Positions 15,648 to 27,501 are shown, counted from the first letter of the stretch. The stretch: DNA of 64,000 bases from an uncultured Bacteroidales bacterium (GCA_946403855.1 CAMJBH010000009.1:34791-98790); one strand, 5' to 3'. The notes: generated from the letters alone by a model not told the origin. Made by a program: numbers and translations.

Positions 15648-17534
15648 TTAACGTCCGAAATATACTAACAAAACGGAAATATCCGCTGGAGATACTCCGG
15701 AAATACGGGAAGCTTGACCAATTGTGCGCGGAGCATAACGCTTGAACTTCTGACGGCATTCAATGGTCAAACCGGTTAATCTGTCAAAATCGAAGTTCTC
15801 GGGAATTTTCAAATCGTCGAGAGCCTTTATCTTTTGTGCCTGCTGATATTCACGCTGAATATATCCCCTGTATTTCAAATTAATTTCGACAGAATCGACA
15901 ACTTCTTCTGACGGGATGTTATCCAGATTAAAACGAGCAAATGTTCCACGTGGAACATATTTAAGAAGATCGAACAGACGTACTTCCGGACGTGTCGCAA
16001 CGTCGCTAATCTTTTTCGATTCGGTTAATTCAGCCGATCCGAGAGAGGATAGATAGTGATTTACAGACGCTGCCGTGACATTGCAAGAATTGCACAATTC
16101 AGTCAGTCGCTCGGCACTGCTGTACTTCGCCTTCATTCGGTCATAGCGTTCTTTCGTGGCAAGACCCAAGTTATATGATTGCTCTGTGAGACGCTTGTCG
16201 GCATTGTCCTGGCGCAGTAAAATACGGTATTCCGCTCTGGACGTAAACATACGGTAAGGCTCATCCACGCCCTTCGTGATCAAATCGTCGATAAGAACTC
16301 CTATGTACGCATCGGAGCGACTAAGCACAAAAGGCTCCTTGCCGGCAACCTTCAGAGCGGCGTTGATTCCCGCCATCAGGCCCTGGGCGGCAGCCTCCTC
16401 GTAACCCGTAGTTCCATTAACCTGTCCTGCAAGGAAGAGTCCCGGAACCACCCTTGATTCGAGCGAAGGAGTGAGAAGCGAAGGATCGAAATAATCGTAC
16501 TCAACAGCATAAGCAGGACGGAACACGCGAACGATTTCCAGGCCCTTGATTGCATGCAGGGCGTTCATCTGAACGTCAAACGGAAGCGACGAAGAAAAAC
16601 CTTGCAGATAGTATTCATTGGTTCCGTAGCCCTCGGGTTCGAGAAAAAGCTGATGGGCGTCGTTCTCCGGAAAGACTCTGAGCTTATCTTCTATACTCGG
16701 ACAATACCGCGGTCCCCTGCCATGAATGACTCCGGTAAACAAAGGAGAATCCTTGAAGCCTTCGCGAAGCCGGGAATGAACTTCTTCGTTTGTGTGAAGA
16801 ATATAACAAGACATTTGCTCCCCTGACTTCTGAACCCTGGACGGAACATCCAAGAAAGAAAAACGCTCCGGTGACTTGTCTCCGTTCTGACGCTCCAAAA
16901 TTGAAGTATCGACAGAAGTAATGTCAATCCTCGGAGGAGTCCCAGTCTTCATGCGACCTGTCGAAATTCCCAGAGCCGCGAGCTGAGATGTAAGTCCGTC
17001 GGCGGATTTTTCACCGATGCGTCCTCCGGTCAATTGAGTGCGTCCGACGAAAAGACGACCGGACAAGAAGGTCCCGGCGGTCAAAACAAGCGTCTGAGAC
17101 TTGAAAATTCGACCTCCAGACGTACGAATTCCGCAGATTTTTGAATTCTCAAAGACGAAAGAGTCGGCAGAATCTTCGTAAATAGTTAAGTTAGAGCGTC
17201 TTAGGAGAAATTCTTTCCAGATAAGGGAAAAACGGATTTTATCGCACTGCGCACGGGGACTCCACATTGCGGGGCCTTTTGACTTGTTAAGCATGCGAAA
17301 CTGGAGAGTAGCGGCATCGGTCACCAATCCAGTGTAACCTCCGAGCGCATCGATCTCCCGAACGATCTGTCCCTTCGCAATTCCTCCGATCGCAGGATTA
17401 CAAGACATCTTCGCGAAAGACAACACATCCATCGTGACAAGCAGCACAGATGCTCCGAGTCCGGAAGCAGCCATGGCCGCCTCGCACCCGGCATGTCCCC
17501 CGCCAATGACAATTACATCAAAGTTGTCTTGCAT
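15648..17534 (-). CDS. mnmG: tRNA uridine 5-carboxymethylaminomethyl modification enzyme MnmG
   Basis: MnmG (GidA), an FAD enzyme working with MnmE, modifies U34 of certain tRNAs. The 628 residues are full length: FAD-binding [14 protein letters not shown] at residues 8-21, [23 protein letters not shown] near 45-68, RAQCDKIRF near 98, [12 protein letters not shown] near 153, and the C-terminal helical domain with [17 protein letters not shown] sequence. A perfect parS palindrome is embedded in the reading frame at 15942-15957, read as VPRGTF. It overlaps ybeY by 22 nt. Confidence 0.98.
   Translation of the reverse strand: MQDNFDVIVIGGGHAGCEAAMAASGLGASVLLVTMDVLSFAKMSCNPAIGGIAKGQIVREIDALGGYTGLVTDAATLQFRMLNKSKGPAMWSPRAQCDKIRFSLIWKEFLLRRSNLTIYEDSADSFVFENSKICGIRTSGGRIFKSQTLVLTAGTFLSGRLFVGRTQLTGGRIGEKSADGLTSQLAALGISTGRMKTGTPPRIDITSVDTSILERQNGDKSPERFSFLDVPSRVQKSGEQMSCYILHTNEEVHSRLREGFKDSPLFTGVIHGRGPRYCPSIEDKLRVFPENDAHQLFLEPEGYGTNEYYLQGFSSSLPFDVQMNALHAIKGLEIVRVFRPAYAVEYDYFDPSLLTPSLESRVVPGLFLAGQVNGTTGYEEAAAQGLMAGINAALKVAGKEPFVLSRSDAYIGVLIDDLITKGVDEPYRMFTSRAEYRILLRQDNADKRLTEQSYNLGLATKERYDRMKAKYSSAERLTELCNSCNVTAASVNHYLSSLGSAELTESKKISDVATRPEVRLFDLLKYVPRGTFARFNLDNIPSEEVVDSVEINLKYRGYIQREYQQAQKIKALDDLKIPENFDFDRLTGLTIECRQKFKRYAPRTIGQASRISGVSPADISVLLVYFGR
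15942..15957. other. parS centromere site inside mnmG
   Basis: A second copy of TGTTCCACGTGGAACA, identical to that at 15627 and 315 bp from it, lies within the mnmG coding sequence. Confidence 0.88.
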
Positions 17535-17953
17535 AACATCTGGTTCCTGAGATTCAGAGATTCGTTCTCTTTTGCTCTCATTTGTTTAATATCCTCGTCC
17601 GAATGGTCATCGTATCCGATGAGATGAAGGACTCCGTGGACTATAACCCGATGAAGTTCTTCATCGAAGCTTGAGCCGTAAAAAGCAGCGTTGTCCTTGA
17701 CTGTATCGATACTAATGAAAAGGTCTCCGGAAACTTTAGGCTTTTCAGAATAATCGAATGTAATTATATCTGTATAGTAATTATGGCCTAAATATTGCAA
17801 GTTAATGTCAAGCAGATACGGATCTGAACAAAAAATAATATTGATGTCGCCGAGGCGGCATGACTCGCGTTCAGCAACCGTCTTGAGCCAACTATTGGTC
17901 AGGCGTCTGCCCTTGTACTCAAAACTTACATCCTCAAAAAAATAGCGTACCAT
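17513..17953 (-). CDS. ybeY: Endoribonuclease YbeY (rRNA maturation factor)
   Basis: YbeY is a zinc-dependent RNase-like protein for 16S rRNA 3' end processing and ribosome quality control. The 146-residue product from ATG 17953 ([17 protein letters not shown]) holds the [12 protein letters not shown] motif (H-x3-H-x5-H), plus [12 protein letters not shown] and GDLFISID. An upstream in-frame TTG at 17980 is rejected because it lies inside the promoter element. It overlaps mnmG by 22 nt, so both RNA-modifying genes are likely cotranscribed. Confidence 0.93.
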   Translation of the reverse strand: MVRYFFEDVSFEYKGRRLTNSWLKTVAERESCRLGDINIIFCSDPYLLDINLQYLGHNYYTDIITFDYSEKPKVSGDLFISIDTVKDNAAFYGSSFDEELHRVIVHGVLHLIGYDDHSDEDIKQMRAKENESLNLRNQMLCKTTLM

Positions 17954-17977
17954 TTGCGAATAACGATAAAATCGGCG

Positions 17978-17985
17978 CAAATCTA
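17978..17985 (-). promoter_or_regulatory. -7 promoter element of ybeY-mnmG
   Basis: TAGATTTG on the minus strand, 24 nt before the YbeY ATG. Confidence 0.55.
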
Positions 17986-18055
17986 CAACAAAAATTGGAA
18001 TTGAAATTAATAATTCATATCTTTACCGACTGAACGAAACAAATTAATACTAGAT

Positions 18056-18745
18056 ATGGAAGTCAAGAAATCACAAAAGGCCAGTCTCGAAAACAAGCGT
18101 CTGCTGTTCGTCGAGATAGGATTCGTGGTCGCACTCCTGGCAGTGCTCTTCGCTTTCGAGTGGAGTACCAAGGAGAAAGCAGACTCAGGTTTGCTCGCGG
18201 AGAATACGGAAATCATTGAGGAAGAAATAATTCCTATCACCCAGGAGACTCCTCCCCCGCCGCCCGAACTTGCAAAGGTTCCTATTCTTTCAGACCAGAT
18301 CGACATTATCGACGACGATATCAAGGTAAACGATAACATTCTCAACCTCGAGGATGATTCCAACCTTGGTGTTGAAATCCAGGACTACGTAGAAGAGGTC
18401 AAGGAAGAGGTCGTGGAAGAAGAGACCATTCCGTTCCAGCTCGTGGAAGAGAAGCCCAAGTTCCAGGGTGGAGATGCAAACGAATTCTCCAAGTGGGTTA
18501 ACCAGAGGCTTGTTTATCCTGAGGTTGCAAAGGAAAACGGTGTTCAGGGCCGTGTGATGCTTCAGTTCACCGTAGGAACCGACGGCAGCGTATCCGGTGT
18601 CAAGGTGCTCCGTGGTGTCGATCCTTCACTTGACAAGGAAGCTGTGCGTGTTGTTTCCCAGTCTCCCAAGTGGACTCCTGGCAAGCAGCGTGACCGCAAG
18701 GTCAAGGTGACTTACACCTTCCCCGTTATCTTCCAGCTTAGATAA
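18056..18745 (+). CDS. TonB-family energy transducer
   Basis: The 229-residue protein has a short cytoplasmic tail, one transmembrane helix (residues about 17-37), an acidic and proline-bearing periplasmic linker (TQETPPPPPEL, then many Glu/Asp), and a C-terminal TonB domain (KFQGGDANEFSKWVNQRLVYP, GRVMLQFTVGTDGSV, WTPGKQRDRKVKVTYTFPV). The latter is the form common in Bacteroidetes. It should pass proton-motive energy from ExbB/ExbD to outer-membrane receptors; those partners are not in the window. A TATCTTTA sequence at 18018-18025 may be its promoter. A terminator follows. Confidence 0.92.
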   Translation: MEVKKSQKASLENKRLLFVEIGFVVALLAVLFAFEWSTKEKADSGLLAENTEIIEEEIIPITQETPPPPPELAKVPILSDQIDIIDDDIKVNDNILNLEDDSNLGVEIQDYVEEVKEEVVEEETIPFQLVEEKPKFQGGDANEFSKWVNQRLVYPEVAKENGVQGRVMLQFTVGTDGSVSGVKVLRGVDPSLDKEAVRVVSQSPKWTPGKQRDRKVKVTYTFPVIFQLR

Positions 18746-18764
18746 AACTGTATAAGTTTATCAT

Positions 18765-18794
18765 AAAGGCCGTCTGAAACGATGGCCTTTTTTT
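18765..18794 (+). terminator. Intrinsic terminator after the TonB gene
   Basis: Stem AAAGGCC/GGCCTTT with a 12-nt loop, followed by a T-run. Confidence 0.85.
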
Positions 18795-18815
18795 AATGTA
18801 ATGTATTTATAGAAG

Positions 18816-18880
18816 AATGAAGATATCCCCTCGGGGTCCATTGAATATGGGAAAAGGACCCCGGAGGGGTAATTTTTCAT
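18816..18880 (+). promoter_or_regulatory. Hairpin upstream of hflX with conserved 16-nt loop
   Basis: Paired CCCCT and CGGGGTCC segments (one bulged base) close the loop ATTGAATATGGGAAAA (18840-18855); an outer AGAATGAA/TTCATTCT pairing extends it. It lies after the TonB terminator and ends about 20 nt before the hflX ATG, so it is better linked to hflX. Its loop matches those at 777, 12236 and 27555. Confidence 0.7.
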
Positions 18881-18899
18881 TCTTTCGTCATAACACTGT

Positions 18900-20072
18900 A
18901 TGGAAGAAAAAGCTGTATTCGTAGGCATAATCAGACAAGGCGAAGACGAACGCAAGGTTAAAGAATATCTTGACGAACTGGAGTTTCTGGCCGAAACTGC
19001 AGGTGTCGCAGGAGACAAGAAGTTTATTCAAAAGCTGGATAAACCGGAAAAGGCCACCTATATCAGAAGCGGAAAGCTGGCAGAAATTGCCACATATTGC
19101 GAAGAAAACGAGATAAACTACGTTATATTCGACGACGAACTCACTGCCATGCAGCAGCGTAACGTAGAAAAAGTAATCAAGACTTCTGCTGTAATAGACA
19201 GGACTAGCCTTATACTCGAAATATTCTCTCAGAGAGCCAAGACTTCTTATGCCAAAATGCAAGTAGAACTGGCGCGCTACAACTATATGCTTCCACGCCT
19301 CGCAGGCATGTGGACCCATCTTGAGCGCCAAAGGGGCGGCGTAGGAACGCGTGGAGGTATGGGAGAGACCCAGATAGAGGTTGATCGCCGTATTGTCCGT
19401 GAACGCATTGCAAGACTCAAAGAACAGCTTAAAAAGGTCGATAAACAGATGGCCACACAGCGCGGCAACAGAGGCAGCCTTGTGAGGTTATCGCTTGTCG
19501 GATACACAAACGTCGGCAAGAGCACGCTGATGAATTTGTTGTCGAAATCGAGCGTTTTTGCTGAGAATAAACTCTTTGCTACGCTCGATACCACAGTAAG
19601 AAAGGTGGTCATAGAAAACTGCCCCTTCCTGCTCAGCGACACTGTTGGGTTCATAAGAAAGCTTCCTACCCAGCTCATAGAGGCATTCAAGAGCACTCTC
19701 GACGAGGTCAGGGAGGCCGATGTGCTGGTTCACGTAGTCGATGTATCGGCTCCTGACTTCGAGGAGCAAATGGAGGTGGTCGAGAAAACCCTCAAGGATA
19801 TAGGTGCCGGGGACAAACCTCAGTACGTGATTTTCAATAAGATAGATAATTATGAATTCATTCCTTACGACGAGTTTTCACTCACTCCCAGAACCAAGGA
19901 AAACAGGACTCTGGACGAGATCAAAAAGGAATGGATAGAGGAGAAGAAAGTGCCCTGCATTTTCATGTCCGCTCTCAGCCGGGAGGGTCTGCCCAAACTC
20001 CGCAGCGATATATACAAAATGGTGGCCGAAATTCATGCCGGCCGCTGGCCCTTCAACAATTTTCTCTGGTAA
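18900..20072 (+). CDS. hflX: GTPase HflX
   Basis: HflX is a ribosome-associated GTPase that splits stalled or heat-damaged ribosomes. The 390-residue protein has the N-terminal HflX domain (IIRQGEDERKVKEYLDEL, FDDELTAMQQRNVEK, VIDRTSLILEIFSQRAKT), a Gly-rich linker (RQRGGVGTRGGMGETQIEVDRR), then the G domain with GYTNVGKSTLMN (P-loop, near residue 202), DTVGFIRKLP and NKID. The start ATG 18900 follows the conserved-loop hairpin. The gene ends tail to tail with sdhB. Confidence 0.96.
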   Translation: MEEKAVFVGIIRQGEDERKVKEYLDELEFLAETAGVAGDKKFIQKLDKPEKATYIRSGKLAEIATYCEENEINYVIFDDELTAMQQRNVEKVIKTSAVIDRTSLILEIFSQRAKTSYAKMQVELARYNYMLPRLAGMWTHLERQRGGVGTRGGMGETQIEVDRRIVRERIARLKEQLKKVDKQMATQRGNRGSLVRLSLVGYTNVGKSTLMNLLSKSSVFAENKLFATLDTTVRKVVIENCPFLLSDTVGFIRKLPTQLIEAFKSTLDEVREADVLVHVVDVSAPDFEEQMEVVEKTLKDIGAGDKPQYVIFNKIDNYEFIPYDEFSLTPRTKENRTLDEIKKEWIEEKKVPCIFMSALSREGLPKLRSDIYKMVAEIHAGRWPFNNFLW

Positions 20073-20076
20073 ATAC

Positions 20077-20184
20077 GGTGGCGCCTAAAACGCTACGTAC
20101 CAAATAATTAACAATTTTGCCTGCACGAAAAATCATGCAGGCAAAATGTATAAATAGGTGTGTTATAAATACTTAGGCGGCACC
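20077..20184. repeat. Nested inverted repeats between hflX and sdhB; inner hairpin is a bidirectional terminator
   Basis: The outer pair is GGTGGCGCCTAA (20077-20088) with TTAGGCGGCACC (20173-20184), one mismatch. The inner one is a perfect 12-bp stem (20114-20125 with 20136-20147) flanked by A and T runs, suited to ending both convergent transcripts. The outer repeats fill the gap from just after one stop codon to the other. A similar GGTGCCGCCTTA word occurs at 9002-9013. Confidence 0.65.
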
Positions 20185-20963
20185 TAGTCTGAGAACTTTG
20201 CTTTAAGGAACTCGCGGTTCAGACGGGCGATGTGGGACACGGTGATACCCTTAGGGCATTCCAGCTCGCATGCACGTGTGTTGGTACAGTTACCGAAGCC
20301 AAGTTCATCCATCTTTGCAACCATTGCCTTGGCCCTGCGCTTTGCCTCAGGACGGCCCTGAGGGAGCAGAGCGAGGGAACTCACGCGGGCTGCAACAAAC
20401 AGCATTGCAGAGCCGTTCTTACAGGTAGCAACGCAAGCTCCGCATCCTACGCAAGCCGCAGCATCCATGCTATCCTCGGCCCGATCGTGAGGGATAAGGA
20501 TATTGTTGGCATCCTGGGCTGAACCAGTGCGTACGGAAATGAAACCTCCTGCCTGCAGAATCTTGTCAAAGGCTGTACGGTCAACTACCAAATCCTTGAT
20601 GATAGGGAATGCAGCGCTTCTCCAGGGCTCCACTGTAATGGTGGCACCATCTTTAAAATGACGCATAAACAGCTGGCAGGTAGTCACATGATCGTCCGGT
20701 CCATGGGCACGTCCGTCGATGTACAGCGAACAAGCTCCACATATACCTTCACGGCAGTCGTGGTCGAAAGACACGGGGCCGCTGCTCTGGCATCCACGCT
20801 CCACCGCCACAGGGTCGCAACCCTCGCGGATAAGCTGTTCGTTAAGGATATCAAGCATCTCCAAGAAAGATGCATCTTCCTCTATACCAGAAATATGATA
20901 GGTTTCGAAATGGCCTTTTGCCTTGGCGTTCTTCTGACGCCAAATCTTTAAATTAAATTCCAT
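20184..20963 (-). CDS. sdhB: Succinate dehydrogenase/fumarate reductase iron-sulfur subunit
   Basis: The 259-residue subunit carries electrons between the FAD subunit and quinone. Its cluster ligands are clear: [15 protein letters not shown] plus a later Cys for [2Fe-2S] near residues 65-100, [14 protein letters not shown] for [4Fe-4S] near 160, and [15 protein letters not shown] for [3Fe-4S] near 215. ATG 20963 was chosen because it follows the sdhA stop by one base and gives [10 protein letters not shown]. Whether it runs as fumarate reductase or succinate dehydrogenase cannot be told from this sequence. Confidence 0.95.
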   Translation of the reverse strand: MEFNLKIWRQKNAKAKGHFETYHISGIEEDASFLEMLDILNEQLIREGCDPVAVERGCQSSGPVSFDHDCREGICGACSLYIDGRAHGPDDHVTTCQLFMRHFKDGATITVEPWRSAAFPIIKDLVVDRTAFDKILQAGGFISVRTGSAQDANNILIPHDRAEDSMDAAACVGCGACVATCKNGSAMLFVAARVSSLALLPQGRPEAKRRAKAMVAKMDELGFGNCTNTRACELECPKGITVSHIARLNREFLKAKFSD

Positions 20964-20964
20964 A

Positions 20965-22911
<1,947 letters not shown>

Positions 22912-22945
22912 TTGTATATAAATTAATTGGTAGTCTATAATATGG

Positions 22946-22953
22946 CAAAGATA
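22946..22953 (-). promoter_or_regulatory. -7 promoter element of sdhAB
   Basis: TATCTTTG on the minus strand, 34 nt before the sdhA ATG, showing that sdhA starts its own transcript. Confidence 0.6.
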
Positions 22954-22990
22954 CAACTAAAAAATGACATCTAAAAAAGATGTTACCGCA

Positions 22991-24013
22991 TCACTGCCCC
23001 CACAAAGTGCCTTCCTCAGGCTCTTTTACCAGTCCGAGATGCTTGTAGGAGAGTTCGGTGGCAATGCGGCCGCGCTGTGTGCGGACTATGAACCCTTCTT
23101 TTATAAGGAATGGTTCATATACTTCCTCGAAGGTACCCTGGTCCTCGCCTATTGCTGTAGCTATGGTATTGGCGCCAACAGGACCCCCTTTGAAAGTATT
23201 AATGATAGTGCGCAAAATCTTGTTGTCTATAGCATCCAGACCGCGGGTGTCGATATTCAGCTTATCCAGAGCATATTTAGCGATAGGAAGGTTGATATGT
23301 CCGTCACCTTCCACTTGGGCGAAGTCGCGCACACGCCTGAGCAGTCCGTTGGCTATTCGGGGAGTACCGCGGCTGCGCAAGGCAATTTCCCTGGCAGCAT
23401 CGTCATCGACGCCTATATTAAGAATGCCGGCACTGCGCTTTACTATCTTAACAAGCTGCGCTGCATCATAGTACTCAAGACCGCTGTTTATCCCGAAACG
23501 CGCCCTGAGCGGGGCTGTAAGCAAACCGGCACGGGTGGTGGCACCAACAAGGGTAAAAGGATTAAGAGAAATCCTGACAGAACGAGCTCCGGGGCCTTTG
23601 TCTATCATGATGTCTATGACATAATCCTCCATTGCAGAATAGAGATACTCCTCAACCTCAGGAGAAAGACGGTGAATCTCATCGATAAAGAGCACGTCGC
23701 CCGGCTCGAGAGAAGTCAACAAGCCAGCCAGATCTCCCGGACGGTCAAGCACAGGGCCTGAAGTGATCTTCATATTCACTCCCATCTCATTGGCAATAAT
23801 GTGTGCCAAGGTGGTTTTTCCAAGACCCGGAGGACCGTGGAACAGCGTATGATCCAGCGGCTCCCCTCTTAATTTAGCAGCCTTTATAAAAACTCTGAGG
23901 TTGGACACTATTTCTGCCTGGCCGGTAAAATCTTCCAGTTCCTGCGGCCGGATTATTCCGTCTAAATCCTTATCTTTGCCTTCGTTTGTATTGCGCGGGT
24001 TGAAATCAGACAT
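22991..24013 (-). CDS. ruvB: Holliday junction branch migration ATPase RuvB
   Basis: A full-length 340-residue Ruv[20 protein letters not shown] near residue 20, Walker [16 protein letters not shown] near 60, sensor-rich [17 protein letters not shown] near 90, Walker [11 protein letters not shown] near 112, and the C-terminal winged helix with [16 protein letters not shown] near 310. It drives branch migration with RuvA (ruvA at 12319). The AT-rich gap at 24014-24308 lies upstream. Confidence 0.97.
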   Translation of the reverse strand: MSDFNPRNTNEGKDKDLDGIIRPQELEDFTGQAEIVSNLRVFIKAAKLRGEPLDHTLFHGPPGLGKTTLAHIIANEMGVNMKITSGPVLDRPGDLAGLLTSLEPGDVLFIDEIHRLSPEVEEYLYSAMEDYVIDIMIDKGPGARSVRISLNPFTLVGATTRAGLLTAPLRARFGINSGLEYYDAAQLVKIVKRSAGILNIGVDDDAAREIALRSRGTPRIANGLLRRVRDFAQVEGDGHINLPIAKYALDKLNIDTRGLDAIDNKILRTIINTFKGGPVGANTIATAIGEDQGTFEEVYEPFLIKEGFIVRTQRGRIATELSYKHLGLVKEPEEGTLWGQ

Positions 24014-24308
24014 TTCGATTATCCTTTACAATTACAAATATAGTTCTTTTAATTTATAAATTGATTTTGTTTTTTACTGCTGTTAATTTGTTTAAAAGCT
24101 AAAAACTATACTGATTATCAGATAATTATACTTTAATAAACAGTTAAGAAACTTGTTATGGAAGACTTTAAAAAACTGTTAAAAACTCCGGAACCTCACA
24201 TTTAAAAAGAAATCAACATCACTTTAAACAGGGTTTTCAACAGACTTGTAAACAAAAAAGATTTGATATAATTCAACCTATCCTGATTATATCAAGAAAC
24301 ATAATAAG
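24014..24308. other. AT-rich divergent gap, candidate replication-origin region
   Basis: About 295 bp without a gene between divergent ruvB and mfd, much richer in A and T than its surroundings. It holds three related words starting ACTTTAA (near 24130, 24165 and 24220) followed by AAACAG/AACTG, a DnaA-box-like TTTTCAACA at 24234-24242, a 13-bp palindrome around ATTATCAGATAAT at 24114-24126, and a 10-bp inverted repeat next to mfd. Gene direction switches here from mostly minus to mostly plus. Two parS sites lie 8 kb to the left. No box matches the DnaA consensus perfectly, so this is a proposal only. Confidence 0.35.
24263..24295. promoter_or_regulatory. 10-bp inverted repeat just upstream of mfd
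   Basis: TTGATATAAT (24263-24272) and ATTATATCAA (24286-24295) are a perfect pair with a 13-nt spacer, ending 13 nt before the mfd ATG. It could be an operator or a leader hairpin. No clear TAnnTTTG element was found for mfd. Confidence 0.45.
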
Positions 24309-27300
24309 ATGTTAGTAAACGAGAAGTCAACATCACTCTTGGTTAGCAGATTATCTTCCCAAAAAGAAGTTTTCTGCCGGTCCTTATTTCTCTCTGCCAG
24401 ATGGTTCGTACTCACTCAAGCCGCTAAATCTGGCCTACATTTAATAATACTTCCAAATAAAGAAGCTGCCGAATACTGTTCCGCCGACCTGTATTCCCTC
24501 ACCGAAGGCGACAAAGTATTCTATCTCCCCTCTTCGGGAAAAAATATAGAAAGGAGTAATTACAAATCATCCCTCGGAGTCCAAAGAACATCCGCCGTAG
24601 AAAAAATCCTCAATTACGACGGATCCTTACTTTACATTGTAACCTATCCCGAGGCACTTGAAGAAGGAATACCCAAAGCTCAGAATATAAAGGACGCTCT
24701 TTTTAACATAAAAAAAGGAGATTCAATAGCCTACGAAACTATCCTAGAAAAACTCTCAGGCCGGGGATTCGAAAAAGTAGATTTCGTGTCTGCGCCAGGT
24801 CAGATAGCCATCCGCGGCTCTATAGTGGACATTTTCTCATATTCCAGAAATAATCCTTTCAGAATCTCTTTCTGGGGAGATGAAGTAGAATCGATACATC
24901 TTTTCGATTGCAACACCCAACTGTCAGTCGAAGAATGCGATAACGCCGAAATCATATCCAACATAGTATCAGAAGATACCGAAGACGGAGAAAACCTCCT
25001 GCAACTGCTTCCGGAAGAAGCTGTGATATGGCTGGATTCATCAGATATGTATAAAGAAAAACCCTTCTATAAATACATATCAGCACACAAAAGAGTATAT
25101 ATAGACACCCCGCTTTCAAAGCAGAACGTAGATGCCATCGAGTTCGAAATAGCGCCCCAGCCCGTTTTTAACAAAAACTTCGAACTGCTCACAGAAGATA
25201 TACGCAGTAAAATAGAGAATTCATACGAGGTCTATATCTACGGAGACAAAGAGACACAACTTAACCGTATCCTTTCAATTCTTTCCCAGAACGGAGGACT
25301 CATTCCTAAATTCGTAAAAGGAAAGAACATCCATAACGGCTTCATAGACAAGCAGAGCAAAATATGTTGCTACACCGACCACGAAATATTCGATCGCTTC
25401 CACAGGGTAAGCCTGAGGCGCAGCGTGGAAAAGACGGAGCAACTAACTATAAACGACCTTAATTCCTTCAATATAGGCGACTACGTGGTGCACATCGACC
25501 ACGGAGTAGGAGTATTCGGAGGCCTTGTGCGGCTACGCGACGACTACGGCCGCATGAAGGAAGTGGTAAAACTCACCTACCGCGACGGAGACGTGGTGTT
25601 TGTGTCCGTGCATGCGCTCCACAAGATTTCCCGTTTCCGTTCCAAAGACGGCGACGTTCCCAAGATAAACAAACTGGGATCCAAGACATGGATAACCCTT
25701 AAGAACAACGCCAAGTCGAGGGTTAAAGACATAGCCAAGGACCTCATCCAGCTATATGCACGCCGAAAAGCCTCCCAGGCCTATGCTTTCTCCCCCGATA
25801 CCTATCTGCAGGAAGAACTCGAGTCCTCGTTCATGTATGAAGACACTCCGGACCAGGAACTTGCTTCCAAGGCAGTCAAACGCGACATGGAAAACACCTG
25901 TCCCATGGACCGGCTCGTTTGCGGCGACGTGGGTTTCGGCAAGACAGAAATAGCCATACGAGCGGCTTTCAAAGCGGCAGTTGACGGCAAGCAGACGGCA
26001 GTGCTGGTCCCCACCACCATACTCGCACTGCAGCATTATAATACTTTCAAAGAACGTCTCAAGAATCTGCCCTGCTCCATAGATTATGTGAGCCGTCTGC
26101 GTACAACCAAAGAGATTAACGACATCAAAAAGCGCCTTGAAGAAGGTAAAATAGACATCCTTATAGGCACGCACAAGATACTGTCCGAAAGCTTTGTATT
26201 TAAAGACCTGGGCCTTCTTGTGATAGACGAGGAACAAAAATTCGGAGTGTCGGCCAAAGAAAAACTGCGTCGCCTTAAGACCTCGGTTGACACCCTTACC
26301 CTCACTGCTACACCTATCCCCCGCACCCTTCAATTCTCACTGCTGGGCGCCAGGGATCTCAGTATAATCAACACTCCCCCGCCCAACCGCATCCCTATTC
26401 AGACAGAAATAATCCTCTTCGACAAAGAAGAAATCAAGAGCATAATAGAATATGAGCTCAACCGGGGCGGCCAGGTGTTCTTCCTCCACAACAAAGTAGA
26501 GGAACTTCCTGCCATATATGAAATCCTGCACAGGTTGGTCCCGGACATGAAAATATGCGTCGCCCATGGCCAGATGGAGTCGAAGGAACTCGAAAACCGC
26601 ATGCTGGAATTCATTCGGGGCGACTACGACATGCTCCTCTGTACCACCATAATAGAGAACGGACTGGATATTCCGAACGCCAATACCATCATCATCAATC
26701 AGGCGCAGAATATAGGTCTGAGCGACCTGCACCAGCTGCGCGGCCGCGTGGGACGGAGCAATAAGAAGGCCTTCTGCTATCTTATAGTCCCTCCCCTGAC
26801 AACTCTCACCGACGATGCCCGCCGAAGGCTCAAGGCTATAGAGGAATTCAGCGACCTGGGCAGCGGCTTCAATATTGCCATGCAGGATCTCGATATCCGC
26901 GGCGCCGGCAACCTTCTGGGAGCCGAACAGAGCGGATTCATAATGGACATGGGATTCGAGACCTACCAGAAAATCCTGTCCGAAGCCATGGAAGAACTCG
27001 GGGTCGAGGCCGGTCTTGTGCAGAAGCAGGGCCGGGGCACATTCTCTACAGACTGCACGATAGAGACCGACCAGATGGCCCTTATACCCGATTCTTACAT
27101 AGACATAACTGCCGAAAAGATAAGGATATACAAGCAGTTGGACTCCATGTTCTCCGACAAGGAAGTGGACCTTTTCGCCGCTCAGCTAGCAGACCGTTTC
27201 GGTAAGCTTACCCCCGAAGTAGAGAACCTTCTGGATGTGGTGAAGATAAGGAACGCCGGGGCACGTCTGGGATTTGAAAAAATCATCATAAAGAACGGCA

Positions 27301-27494
27301 TGTTTATAGCGTTCTTTATTTCCAACCAGATGTCTCCGTATTTCCGTTCCGAAACTTTTACGAATATTCTCGAAAAAGTAAATGCCGGAACCAGTAATCT
27401 GCAATTCAAACAGAGTGAAGGAAAACTTAAACTGATAACGCGCAAAGTGGATTCACTCCAAAAAGCACGTTCCATTTTGGCTAAATTAGAATAA
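24309..27494 (+). CDS. mfd: Transcription-repair coupling factor Mfd
   Basis: Mfd removes RNA polymerase stalled at lesions and recruits UvrA. The 1061-residue protein has the UvrB-like N-terminal part (PSSGKNIERSNYKS, QIAIRGSIVDIFSY, FRISFWGDEVESIHLFD), the RNA-polymerase-interacting domain starting FNIGDYVVHIDHGVGVFGGL near residue 390, then the RecG-like translocase: CGDVGFGKTEIAIRAAF (Walker A, near 540), VIDEEQKFGV (DEEQ box, near 640), TLTATPIPRTLQFSL, and IENGLDIPNANTIIINQAQ. The C-terminal TRCF domain closes the protein. It is somewhat shorter than the E. coli form (1148). The first part of the gene is more AT-rich than the rest. Confidence 0.97.
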   Translation: MLVNEKSTSLLVSRLSSQKEVFCRSLFLSARWFVLTQAAKSGLHLIILPNKEAAEYCSADLYSLTEGDKVFYLPSSGKNIERSNYKSSLGVQRTSAVEKILNYDGSLLYIVTYPEALEEGIPKAQNIKDALFNIKKGDSIAYETILEKLSGRGFEKVDFVSAPGQIAIRGSIVDIFSYSRNNPFRISFWGDEVESIHLFDCNTQLSVEECDNAEIISNIVSEDTEDGENLLQLLPEEAVIWLDSSDMYKEKPFYKYISAHKRVYIDTPLSKQNVDAIEFEIAPQPVFNKNFELLTEDIRSKIENSYEVYIYGDKETQLNRILSILSQNGGLIPKFVKGKNIHNGFIDKQSKICCYTDHEIFDRFHRVSLRRSVEKTEQLTINDLNSFNIGDYVVHIDHGVGVFGGLVRLRDDYGRMKEVVKLTYRDGDVVFVSVHALHKISRFRSKDGDVPKINKLGSKTWITLKNNAKSRVKDIAKDLIQLYARRKASQAYAFSPDTYLQEELESSFMYEDTPDQELASKAVKRDMENTCPMDRLVCGDVGFGKTEIAIRAAFKAAVDGKQTAVLVPTTILALQHYNTFKERLKNLPCSIDYVSRLRTTKEINDIKKRLEEGKIDILIGTHKILSESFVFKDLGLLVIDEEQKFGVSAKEKLRRLKTSVDTLTLTATPIPRTLQFSLLGARDLSIINTPPPNRIPIQTEIILFDKEEIKSIIEYELNRGGQVFFLHNKVEELPAIYEILHRLVPDMKICVAHGQMESKELENRMLEFIRGDYDMLLCTTIIENGLDIPNANTIIINQAQNIGLSDLHQLRGRVGRSNKKAFCYLIVPPLTTLTDDARRRLKAIEEFSDLGSGFNIAMQDLDIRGAGNLLGAEQSGFIMDMGFETYQKILSEAMEELGVEAGLVQKQGRGTFSTDCTIETDQMALIPDSYIDITAEKIRIYKQLDSMFSDKEVDLFAAQLADRFGKLTPEVENLLDVVKIRNAGARLGFEKIIIKNGMFIAFFISNQMSPYFRSETFTNILEKVNAGTSNLQFKQSEGKLKLITRKVDSLQKARSILAKLE

Positions 27495-27501
27495 AAATCC
27501 T

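Noticed and set aside
24014..24308. Definite oriC call
   Set aside because: No perfect DnaA boxes and dnaA is not nearby, so it is listed only as a candidate.
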